Of a stretch of 7,561 nt of DNA, positions 1 through 6,017 are shown in pieces; positions within the stretch are counted from its first letter, which is position 1, and each line of letters opens with the position of its first letter. The position numbers and the translations under genes were made by a program. Source of the DNA: an uncultured Burkholderiales bacterium (GTDB lineage Bacteria > Pseudomonadota > Gammaproteobacteria > Burkholderiales > Thiobacillaceae); the NCBI GenBank assembly GCA_937925755.1, contig CALAMX010000021.1, forward strand, positions 1 through 7,561. Direction: 5' to 3'. The notes beneath the pieces were generated by a model. That model was not told the DNA's origin and made no database searches. It saw only the letters and a program-made list of their open reading frames with translations.

Positions 1-600
1 GGAGAAGACGGCCTTGTCCGAGTTGGGGATGCGTTCGCGCAGCACGCGGATCAGTTCGCCGAACTGCCAAGGCAGGTTGTAGCCCACCGTATCTGGAATG
101 TTGAGTGTCTTGGCACCCGCCTCGATCACCGCCTCCAGCACACGACAGAGGAAGTCCGGGTCGGAGCGGCCGGCGTCCTCCGGTGAAAACTCCACGTCAT
201 CGGTCCAGCGTCGCGCCCACTTCACCGCCTGGACCGCCAGCTCCAGGACCTGCTCGGGGCGCATCCTGAGCTTGCGCTCCATGTGGATGGGGCTGGTGGC
301 AATGAAGGTATGGATACGCGCTCGCTCCGCACCTTTGAGCGCCTCGCCGGCACGGTTGATGTCAGCCTCCAACGCGCGTGCAAGTGCACACACCGTACTC
401 TGCTTGATGGCAGCGGCGACCGCCCGCACCGCCTCAAAGTCGCCGTTGCTGGCAGCGGGAAAGCCCGCCTCGATGACGTCCACGCGCATACGCTCGAGCT
501 GCTTGGCGATGCGCACCTTCTCTTCCTTGGTCATGGAGGCGCCTGGGCTCTGCTCGCCATCGCGCAAGGTGGTATCGAAAATGATCAAATGCTCTTTCAT
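1..600 (-). CDS. leuA: 2-isopropylmalate synthase, N-terminal 200 residues (runs off the left edge)
   Basis: LeuA condenses acetyl-CoA with 2-oxoisovalerate to give 2-isopropylmalate, the first committed step of leucine synthesis in the cytoplasm. All 200 codons from the ATG at 600-598 to position 1 are open. The DRE-TIM metallolyase signature DTTLRDGEQSPG is at residues 9-20, with R13 and D14 as the expected catalytic arginine and metal ligand. FSPEDAGRSD (138-147) and NIPDTVGY (167-174) are typical of the family. The metal-binding HxH motif would fall at about residues 202-204, just outside the window, as does the C-terminal leucine-sensing domain. The start is supported by GAGGT at 613-609, 8 nt upstream, and by the family-typical N-terminus. 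The substrate 2-oxoisovalerate comes from the ilvI/ilvH/ilvC pathway encoded upstream. A leader region precedes the gene. Confidence 0.97.
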   Translation of the reverse strand, partial: MKEHLIIFDTTLRDGEQSPGASMTKEEKVRIAKQLERMRVDVIEAGFPAASNGDFEAVRAVAAAIKQSTVCALARALEADINRAGEALKGAERARIHTFIATSPIHMERKLRMRPEQVLELAVQAVKWARRWTDDVEFSPEDAGRSDPDFLCRVLEAVIEAGAKTLNIPDTVGYNLPWQFGELIRVLRERIPNSDKAVFS

Positions 601-608
601 GGTCTACT

Positions 609-613
609 ACCTC
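609..613 (-). promoter_or_regulatory. leuA ribosome binding site in the loop of a small hairpin
   Basis: GAGGT lies 8 nt before the leuA ATG. It is framed by GTCT (617-614) and AGAC (605-602), which can pair to put the Shine-Dalgarno sequence in the loop. A G-U pair could extend the stem by one. The complementary ACCTC occurs in the leader at 681-677, so the site could also be masked by long-range pairing. Confidence 0.6.
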
Positions 614-619
614 AGACAT

Positions 620-641
620 GCCGCCCCGGCAGGGGTACGGC
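620..641 (-). promoter_or_regulatory. GC-rich hairpin just upstream of the leuA ribosome binding site
   Basis: Read on the leuA strand, GCCG (641-638), a two-base TA bulge and CCCC (635-632) pair with GGGG (627-624) and CGGC (623-620) around a TGCC loop, giving eight G-C pairs. No run of T follows, so it is not a standard intrinsic terminator. Its 3' arm (628-620) is also complementary to the leucine-codon segment of the leader ORF, so the two pairings exclude each other. A role as a switch in leuA control is inferred. Confidence 0.55.
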
Positions 642-650
642 CGGTTGACC

Positions 651-685
651 GATGAGACTAGCGTAGAGGGGAGAAGGAGGTGTGT
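651..685 (-). promoter_or_regulatory. C/U-rich, G-poor leader segment (candidate Rho-loading site)
   Basis: Directly after the leader ORF stop codon the transcript has 35 nt with about 17 C, 10 U, 6 A and only 2 G by hand count, with many YC dinucleotides. That is the composition expected of Rho utilisation sites. It also contains CACCUCCUU (682-674), matching the anti-Shine-Dalgarno tail of 16S rRNA. Either property could matter for leuA control. Neither is proven by sequence alone. Confidence 0.35.
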
Positions 686-766
686 TCAGTGCCCGCAACG
701 GGGCAGCAGCAGGCGGGTCGCAAGCCGCAGAGAGGAGAACTGGAAGGAGGCCGATGCGCAGTTCAT
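686..766 (-). CDS. leuL: putative leu leader peptide, 26 residues
   Basis: This small frame runs from ATG (766-764) to TGA (688-686) and encodes MNCASASFQFSSLRLATRLL followed by LPRCGH. Leucines are at residues 13, 15, 19, 20 and 21, and the last three are consecutive CTG codons (712-704) five codons before the stop. It lies 85 nt upstream of leuA on the same strand, directly after a sigma70-like promoter. Stems can form around and within the control codons: CCCGC 717-713 with GCGGG 696-692, or TGCCC 705-701 with GGGCA 694-690. This is the layout of amino-acid-responsive leader peptides, in which ribosome stalling at codons for the pathway's product alters expression downstream. No Shine-Dalgarno sequence precedes the ATG. 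The predicted transcription start falls at about the A of the ATG, so translation may be leaderless. A chance ORF is possible, because CTG is common in GC-rich DNA. Confidence 0.6.
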   Translation of the reverse strand: MNCASASFQFSSLRLATRLLLPRCGH

Positions 767-775
767 GCGCGAACT
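754..775. repeat. short direct and inverted repeats at the leu promoter start site
   Basis: ATGCGC occurs at 754-759 and again at 765-770, 11 bp apart (about one helical turn). AGTTC (760-764) and GAACT (771-775) form an inverted repeat around the second copy. The position, overlapping the -10 box and the predicted start site, would suit an operator. The repeats are short, and no regulator can be named. Confidence 0.25.
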
Positions 776-801
776 ATAATCGCCTAGTCGGCCGTGGACA
801 A
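773..801 (-). promoter_or_regulatory. candidate sigma70 promoter for leuL-leuA
   Basis: On the minus strand, TTGTCC (801-796, 4 of 6 consensus) and TATAGT (778-773, 5 of 6) are separated by exactly 17 bp. Transcription would start around 766, at the first base of the leader ATG. The -35 box lies within the last codons of pssA, so leuA can be transcribed independently of the ilv-psd-pssA operon as well as by read-through. Confidence 0.55.
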
Positions 802-1578
802 GCCCTTTTGCCGTTCCTTCTCAGCGGTCTTTTGCATTCGCGACCGGCGCCAGAGATAGAGGCTCACTGCATAGCCGGACAGGGCATAGGCGAGGAACAA
901 GGCGAACAGCACGATGGGCGGATTGAGAGAGATCAAGACGAAGGCGAGCGCGATCAACACCACCACGATGAAAGGCACGCTCTTGCGCAGGTTGATATCC
1001 TTGCCGCTGTAGAAGCGCAGATTGCTGACCATGGTGATGCCGGCGAACAGGGTCAGGGCCCAGGCGACCCAGCGAAGCTCCTCGCCGGTCAAACGGTTGT
1101 CGTGCGCGACCCAGACCAGGCCGGCGATCAAGGCCGCCGCCGAGGGGCTGGGCAACCCCTGGAACCAACGCTTGTCCTGCACGTCGAGTAGGGTGTTGAA
1201 GCGCGCCAAGCGCAGCGCCGCCCCTGCGCAGTAGATGAATGCGGCAATCCAGCCCAGTTTACCCAGCGCCTTCAAAGCGAAGCTGTACATGACCAGGGCG
1301 GGGGCGACCCCAAAGGCGACCATATCGGAGAGCGAGTCGTACTCGGCACCGAAGGCGCTCTGGGTGCGCGTGAGCCGCGCCACGCGGCCATCGAGCCCGT
1401 CGAGCACCATGGCCACGAAGATACCCACGGCAGCGTGCTCGTAATGGCCGTTCATGGCCTGGACGATGGCGTAGAAGCCGGCAAACAGCGCACCGGTGGT
1501 GAGCAGGTTGGGCAGCAGGTAGATGCCCTGGCGGGCGATGCGCCCGCGGAAATGCACGAAGCGTGGCTCCTGGCTCAC
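784..1578 (-). CDS. pssA: CDP-diacylglycerol-serine O-phosphatidyltransferase (phosphatidylserine synthase)
   Basis: This integral membrane enzyme transfers phosphatidate from CDP-diacylglycerol to L-serine, making phosphatidylserine for decarboxylation by Psd. The CDP-alcohol phosphotransferase signature is complete: D60, D63, G64, A67, R68, G77, D81 and D85, in the spacing DxxDGxxAR-x8-GxxxDxxxD. The segment GLPSP (141-145) is typical of this family. Hydrophobic segments at about 20-40, 45-60, 88-105, 108-125, 145-158, 170-186, 201-218 and 220-242 suggest six to eight membrane spans, followed by a charged C-terminal tail. At 264 residues the length is normal. The start is GTG at 1578-1576, overlapping the psd stop by 4 bp (GTGA). 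No separate ribosome binding site is seen, so translational coupling to psd is likely. This is the CDP-alcohol transferase type, not the unrelated phospholipase D-like PssA of E. coli. Confidence 0.95.
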   Translation of the reverse strand: MSQEPRFVHFRGRIARQGIYLLPNLLTTGALFAGFYAIVQAMNGHYEHAAVGIFVAMVLDGLDGRVARLTRTQSAFGAEYDSLSDMVAFGVAPALVMYSFALKALGKLGWIAAFIYCAGAALRLARFNTLLDVQDKRWFQGLPSPSAAALIAGLVWVAHDNRLTGEELRWVAWALTLFAGITMVSNLRFYSGKDINLRKSVPFIVVVLIALAFVLISLNPPIVLFALFLAYALSGYAVSLYLWRRSRMQKTAEKERQKGLSTAD

Positions 1579-2231
1579 CGGGGCAGTTCGGCCAGCACGC
1601 TCTCGGCGGCGCGCACCTTGTCGCCCAAGCCCACGCGCGGCCGCGCATTCACCGGCAGGTAGACGTCCAGCCGCGAACCGAAACGGATGAAGCCATAGCG
1701 TTCGCCGCGCCGCAGCCGATCGCCCGGTGTGACATAGGAGAGGATCCGCCGGGCCACCAGGCCGGCCACCTGCACACAGGTGATGTCATGCCCATCATCG
1801 GTGGCAAGCCACAGGGCGTTGCGCTCGTTCTCGCGCGAGGCCTTGTCGAGCACGGCATTGAGGAACAGGCCCGAGTGATACCACTGCTCCCTGACCACGC
1901 CATCGACGGGGCTGCGGTTGGAGTGGACGTTGAAGACGTTCATGAACACGCTGATCTTGAGCGCCTGGCGTTTGAGCCAGGGGTCCAAAGTCTGCTCGAC
2001 CGACACCACACGCCCATCGGCCGGGGCCAGCACCAAACCGGCACCCTCGACGGGGGTGCGCGGTGGGTCGCGGAAGAACTGCAGGACGAAGGCCAGTGCG
2101 AGCCAAAACGGCGTGGCGACGAGCGCGCTGTCAAACCAAAAGGTGGCCGCCACCGCCAAGACGAAGGTCAGCCCGACGTGTGTCCAGCCCTCGCGCGCGA
2201 TCAGCGGCTGCCCTGCCGCCTTACCTTTCAC
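1575..2231 (-). CDS. psd: phosphatidylserine decarboxylase proenzyme, short type
   Basis: Psd decarboxylates phosphatidylserine to phosphatidylethanolamine using a pyruvoyl group made by self-cleavage. The predicted cleavage site is G185-S186 (FIRFGSRLDV), where the serine would become the pyruvoyl of the small alpha chain. D72 (PADG) and H103 (FNVHSNRSPVDG) fit the catalytic Asp and His of the self-processing triad. A hydrophobic stretch at about 18-52 should anchor the protein in the inner membrane. At 218 residues it is the short form found beside CDP-alcohol-type pssA, not the roughly 300-residue E. coli type. The start is GTG at 2231-2229, supported by GAGGG at 2243-2239, 7 nt upstream, and only 18 bp after the ilvC stop. 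It overlaps pssA by 4 bp, so the two consecutive pathway steps are probably co-translated. Confidence 0.95.
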   Translation of the reverse strand: MKGKAAGQPLIAREGWTHVGLTFVLAVAATFWFDSALVATPFWLALAFVLQFFRDPPRTPVEGAGLVLAPADGRVVSVEQTLDPWLKRQALKISVFMNVFNVHSNRSPVDGVVREQWYHSGLFLNAVLDKASRENERNALWLATDDGHDITCVQVAGLVARRILSYVTPGDRLRRGERYGFIRFGSRLDVYLPVNARPRVGLGDKVRAAESVLAELPR

Positions 2232-2249
2232 CCGTCAACCCTCACTGCG

Positions 2250-3266
<1,017 letters not shown>

Positions 3267-3297
3267 GGCTGTCCTTTCTCGTTGGCTGTGAGCTTCG

Positions 3298-3789
3298 TTA
3301 TACGCGCATGATGCGTTCGCCGCGCCCGATGCCCGAGGCGCCGGTGCGCACCACCTCTAGGATGACGTCGGAATCCAGTGCGTCAAGGAAGGCATTGAGC
3401 TTGCTTACTGTGCCCGTGAGCTCGATGGTGTAGGTCTTGTCGGTGACATCGATGATGCGGCCCCGGAAGATGTCGGACATACGTTTCATCTCCTCGCGGT
3501 GCTCGCCCGAGGCGCGCACCTTGACCAGCATGAGCTCCCGCTCGATGTGGTCACCCTCGGTGAGGTCCTGCACCTTGACGACATCGATGAGCTTGTTGAG
3601 CTGCTTGGTGATCTGTTCGATCACGTCATCCGACCCTCGCGTGACGATGGTCATGCGCGACAGGGTTGGGTCTTCGGTCGGCGCCACCGTGAGCGATTCG
3701 ATGTTGTAGCCGCGAGCGGAAAAAAGCCCCGCCACGCGCGAGAGCGCACCGGCCTCGTTTTCCATCAGGAGGGAGATGATGTGACGCAT
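3298..3789 (-). CDS. ilvH: acetolactate synthase small (regulatory) subunit
   Basis: This subunit binds the catalytic IlvI subunit, raises its activity and gives feedback inhibition by valine. Residues 2 to about 76 form an ACT domain (MENEAGALSRVAGLF, RGYNIESLTVAPTEDPTLSRM). N11, G14 and N29 match the valine-site residues known from E. coli IlvH, so valine sensitivity is expected. The C-terminal half contains IFRGRIIDVT and ends in IGRGERIMRV. From the ATG at 3789-3787 the protein has 163 residues, the same as E. coli IlvH and with an aligning N-terminus, so I chose this start. The frame stays open upstream to a TTG at 3861-3859. A GTG at 3852-3850 lies about 10 nt after a GGGGAG, so a longer form cannot be excluded. 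No purine-rich ribosome binding site precedes the chosen ATG; a heptamer repeat array occupies that place. Confidence 0.96.
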   Translation of the reverse strand: MRHIISLLMENEAGALSRVAGLFSARGYNIESLTVAPTEDPTLSRMTIVTRGSDDVIEQITKQLNKLIDVVKVQDLTEGDHIERELMLVKVRASGEHREEMKRMSDIFRGRIIDVTDKTYTIELTGTVSKLNAFLDALDSDVILEVVRTGASGIGRGERIMRV

Positions 3790-3794
3790 TTCAA

Positions 3795-3843
3795 AGGACG
3801 GAGGACTGAAGACGGAATACGGATGGTTGAGGACAGAGGACTG
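3795..3843. repeat. tandem heptamer array, seven units, consensus AGGACNG
   Basis: Seven consecutive 7-bp units fill 49 bp on the plus strand: AGGACGG, AGGACTG, AAGACGG, AATACGG, ATGGTTG, AGGACAG, AGGACTG. The outer units are best conserved and the middle ones have decayed. On the ilv mRNA the array reads as pyrimidine-rich CNGUCCU units and ends 5 bp before the ilvH start codon. Similar short GGAC-type tandem arrays are, from general memory, scattered between genes in several proteobacteria. No function is evident. Confidence 0.85.
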
Positions 3844-3864
3844 TTGGCCCACGCCGCACAAACT

Positions 3865-3890
3865 CCCCTACCCCGCGAGCAGGGAAGGGG
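3865..3890. repeat. GC-rich intergenic stem-loop, probable dispersed repeat
   Basis: CCCCT-A-CCC (3865-3873) pairs with GGG-A-AGGGG (3882-3890), giving eight pairs and one A-A mismatch around an 8-base loop with a GCGAGC core. The CCCC...GCGAGC...GGGG design resembles hairpins that recur between genes in many proteobacterial genomes. It lies in the ilvI-ilvH spacer. No T-run follows on either strand, so it is not a clear terminator. It could stabilise or process the ilv transcript. Confidence 0.55.
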
Positions 3891-3933
3891 TCGAGGAAAC
3901 ACCAGGTCGTGAGCGAGCGCATCGCCGAGTCTT

Positions 3934-5643
3934 TCAGACCAGGATCATCTCGGACAGACCCTTGCCCGCCGGGATCATGGGATAGACGTTCTCGCGCGGG
4001 TCGGTGACGAAGTTCATGAAGACCAGCCGGTCCTTGTATTTGCCGAAGGCTTCGCGTAAGGCCGGCTCCACGTCCTCGGGACGCTCGATGGTCATGCCGA
4101 CGTGGCCATAGGCCTCAGCGAGCTTGACGAAATCGGGTAACGCATCAATGTAGGACTCGGCGTAGCGCTCTTCGTAGAAGAACTCCTGCCACTGCCGCAC
4201 CATGCCCAGGTAGCGGTTGTTCAGCAGCACGATCTTGATCGGCAGTTTCTCCTGCTGGCAGGTGGATAGCTCTTGGATGTTCATCTGGATGCTGCCTTCG
4301 CCCGTGACACAGACCACCTTGGCCTCGGGAAAGGCGAGCTGAACACCCATGGCATAGGGCAGGCCCACCCCCATGGTGCCCAGTCCACCGGAGTTGATCC
4401 AGCGGCGCGGCTTTTTGAAGGGGTAGTATTGGGCCGTCCACATCTGGTGCTGGCCCACGTCAGAGGTGACATAGGCATCCCCTTCGGTCACCTCGTAGAG
4501 CTTCTCGATCACGTACTGCGGTTTGATCACCGTCTCAGAACGCTCGTACTTGAGGCAGTCTTGCGCGCGCCACAGCTCGATCTGCGCCCACCAGGCCTTG
4601 AGCGCCGCCGGATCAGGCCGCTCGGCGCCTGACTTGAGTAAACGGGTGATCTCGTCGAGCACCTGCGCCACGTCGCCGACGATGGGCACGTCCACCTTCA
4701 CCCGCTTGGAGATGGAGGACGGATCCACGTCGACATGGATGATTCGGCGGGCTTCCTTGGCGAAGTGCTTGGGGTTACCGATCACCCGGTCGTCGAAACG
4801 CGCCCCTACGGCGAGCAACACATCGCAATGCTGCATCGCCATGTTGGCCTCGAAGGTACCGTGCATGCCCAACATGCCGAGGAATAGGGGGTCCGGCGCG
4901 GGATAACCACCGAGCCCCATCAAGGTATTGGTGACCGGGAAGCCAAGCAAGCGCGCGAGCTCGGTGACTTGCTCGGCAGCGTTACCCAAGATGACGCCGC
5001 CACCCGTGTAGATCATCGGCCGTTTGGCCTCCAGCAGCATCTGCACCGCACGCCGAATCTGCCCCGCATGCCCCTTGTAAGTCGGGTTGTAAGAACGTAG
5101 GCGGATCTCCGCCGGGTACTCGAAGGGACAGGACTGCTGCGTCACGTCTTTGGGGATGTCCACCACCACGGGGCCGGGCCGGCCGGTGGCAGCGATGTAG
5201 AAGGCCTTTTTGATGGTACTGGCCAGCTCGCGCACGTCCTTGACCAGAAAATTGTGTTTCACACAGGGACGGCTGATGCCGACCGTGTCCACTTCCTGGA
5301 AGGCATCCATACCGATGGCGGCGGTGGGCACCTGACCGGTCAACACCACCAGCGGGATGGAATCCATATAAGCGGTGGCGATCCCGGTGATGGCGTTGGT
5401 CGCCCCTGGGCCCGAGGTCACAAGGGCTACACCCACCCGGCCAGTGGCGCGGGCATAGGCATCGGCAGCGTGCACGGCGGCCTGCTCGTGCCGCACCAGG
5501 ACATGCTTGAACTGATCCTGCTTATAGATCTCGTCGTAGATATTGAGCACTGCCCCGCCGGGATAGCCGAAAACGTAAGCCACACCCTCCGCCTGCAGGC
5601 AACGTACGACGATCTCGGCACCGGTCATCTCGGTCTCGGACAT
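3934..5643 (-). CDS. ilvI: acetolactate synthase large (catalytic) subunit
   Basis: This is the ThDP- and FAD-dependent catalytic subunit. It condenses two pyruvates to 2-acetolactate, or pyruvate with 2-oxobutyrate, opening valine, leucine and isoleucine synthesis. The N-terminal PYR domain has FGYPGGAVLNIYDEI (25-39), catalytic E53 in RHEQAA, and TSGPGATNAITGIATAYMDS (76-95). The central FAD-binding domain spans roughly 190-340, with VGARFDDRVIG at 279-289. The C-terminal PP domain carries GLGTMGVGLPYAMG (420-433) and the ThDP motif GEGSIQMN...LLNN (448-476). The usual GDG aspartate is glutamate (E449, codon at 4299-4297), a variant I recall as normal in beta- and some gammaproteobacteria. 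The length of 569 residues is usual. The ATG at 5643 is the first start after an in-frame stop. Upstream bases lack a clear Shine-Dalgarno sequence, and ATG codon 6 is an alternative. It is the first gene of the ilv operon; ilvB is an equivalent name. Confidence 0.97.
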   Translation of the reverse strand: MSETEMTGAEIVVRCLQAEGVAYVFGYPGGAVLNIYDEIYKQDQFKHVLVRHEQAAVHAADAYARATGRVGVALVTSGPGATNAITGIATAYMDSIPLVVLTGQVPTAAIGMDAFQEVDTVGISRPCVKHNFLVKDVRELASTIKKAFYIAATGRPGPVVVDIPKDVTQQSCPFEYPAEIRLRSYNPTYKGHAGQIRRAVQMLLEAKRPMIYTGGGVILGNAAEQVTELARLLGFPVTNTLMGLGGYPAPDPLFLGMLGMHGTFEANMAMQHCDVLLAVGARFDDRVIGNPKHFAKEARRIIHVDVDPSSISKRVKVDVPIVGDVAQVLDEITRLLKSGAERPDPAALKAWWAQIELWRAQDCLKYERSETVIKPQYVIEKLYEVTEGDAYVTSDVGQHQMWTAQYYPFKKPRRWINSGGLGTMGVGLPYAMGVQLAFPEAKVVCVTGEGSIQMNIQELSTCQQEKLPIKIVLLNNRYLGMVRQWQEFFYEERYAESYIDALPDFVKLAEAYGHVGMTIERPEDVEPALREAFGKYKDRLVFMNFVTDPRENVYPMIPAGKGLSEMILV

Positions 5644-5680
5644 GGGGCTAGAACGAATCGAAAGCAGAAAAGGCTAAAAC

Positions 5681-5707
5681 ACTATCGTCTAGAGGCCGCG
5701 CGGTCAA
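5681..5707 (-). promoter_or_regulatory. candidate promoter for the ilvI operon
   Basis: On the minus strand TTGACC (5707-5702, 5 of 6) is followed after 15 bp by GATAGT (5686-5681, 4 of 6), or after 17 bp by the weaker TAGTGT (5684-5679). Transcription would start about 30 nt before the ilvI ATG, leaving no room for a leader peptide or attenuator. The non-ideal spacing keeps this tentative. Confidence 0.4.
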
Positions 5708-5982
5708 GCCGGAGGGTCCATCTGCGGCGGATTTTCGACCTGCACCCGCGAACCAAACCGAAGGCAGCAGTCCTGCGCATGACCGCATGCTGCACGGGTG
5801 CACTCACCAGCGCGTCCGGCCGCCAGCGCCACCCGGCCTCCTCGTCCGGATAGGAGTCGCACTCGTGGCGCAAGACGCTTGCGGCGCCCCGCCGGCACGG
5901 CTCATCATTCGGCCACTCGGGCAGAACAGCGAGCGTCGAGGCGGCGCTGCAAGACAGGCAGGGCAAGGCTGCGTGGCTGGTC

Positions 5983-5988
5983 TAAAAT
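5983..5988 (+). promoter_or_regulatory. -10-like element upstream of the HicA-like gene
   Basis: TAAAAT (5 of 6 to TATAAT) lies 29 bp before the ATG at 6018. No good -35 hexamer is visible at 16-18 bp spacing. A similar CTGG-TAAAAT arrangement precedes prfC at 6327-6337. Confidence 0.3.
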
Positions 5989-6017
5989 GCGACTATGAAT
6001 CGCTGAAAACATTCCGT

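Larger units (their letters stand above)
5644..6017. other. divergent intergenic region between ilvI and the HicA-like gene
   Basis: These 374 bp separate genes pointing away from each other. They hold a candidate ilvI promoter near 5681-5707 and a -10-like element at 5983-5988 for the plus strand. Both strands have open frames of 60-95 codons, but their translations are rich in Arg, Ala and Pro, match no family I recognise and overlap each other, as expected by chance in GC-rich DNA. I see no HicB-like antitoxin, leader peptide of biased composition, tRNA or convincing repeat here. Confidence 0.6.

Noticed and set aside
620..641. leuA leader hairpin as an intrinsic terminator
   Set aside because: The stem is strong but is followed by ATGTCTGAGG rather than a T-run, so it cannot be called a Rho-independent terminator.
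775..780. Perfect TATAAT on the plus strand
   Set aside because: There is no -35 hexamer at suitable spacing and no plus-strand gene follows. It overlaps the minus-strand -10 element.
682..1191. 169-codon plus-strand frame preceded by a perfect AGGAGG
   Set aside because: The AGGAGG is only one base from the GTG, too close to work, and the frame is antisense to pssA. The purine run is better explained as the complement of the C/U-rich leuA leader.
5648..5788. 46-codon minus-strand ORF ending 4 bp before the ilvI ATG, considered as an ilv leader peptide
   Set aside because: It is not enriched in Leu, Val or Ile, has no run of control codons or ribosome binding site, and spans the best ilvI promoter candidate.
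5900..5925. tRNA-like D-arm resemblance (CCCGAGTGGCCGAA on the minus strand)
   Set aside because: No acceptor stem, anticodon arm or T-arm with GGTTCRA can be built around it.
5682..5966. 94-codon minus-strand frame in the divergent intergenic region
   Set aside because: The translation is Arg/Ala/Ser-rich with no motif, overlaps an equally long plus-strand frame and would cover the ilvI promoter; it looks like chance in GC-rich DNA.
5787..6017. In-frame upstream extension of the HicA-like gene
   Set aside because: The added residues are Pro/Arg/Gly-rich and unlike any HicA N-terminus, whereas the ATG at 6018 starts right before the conserved region.
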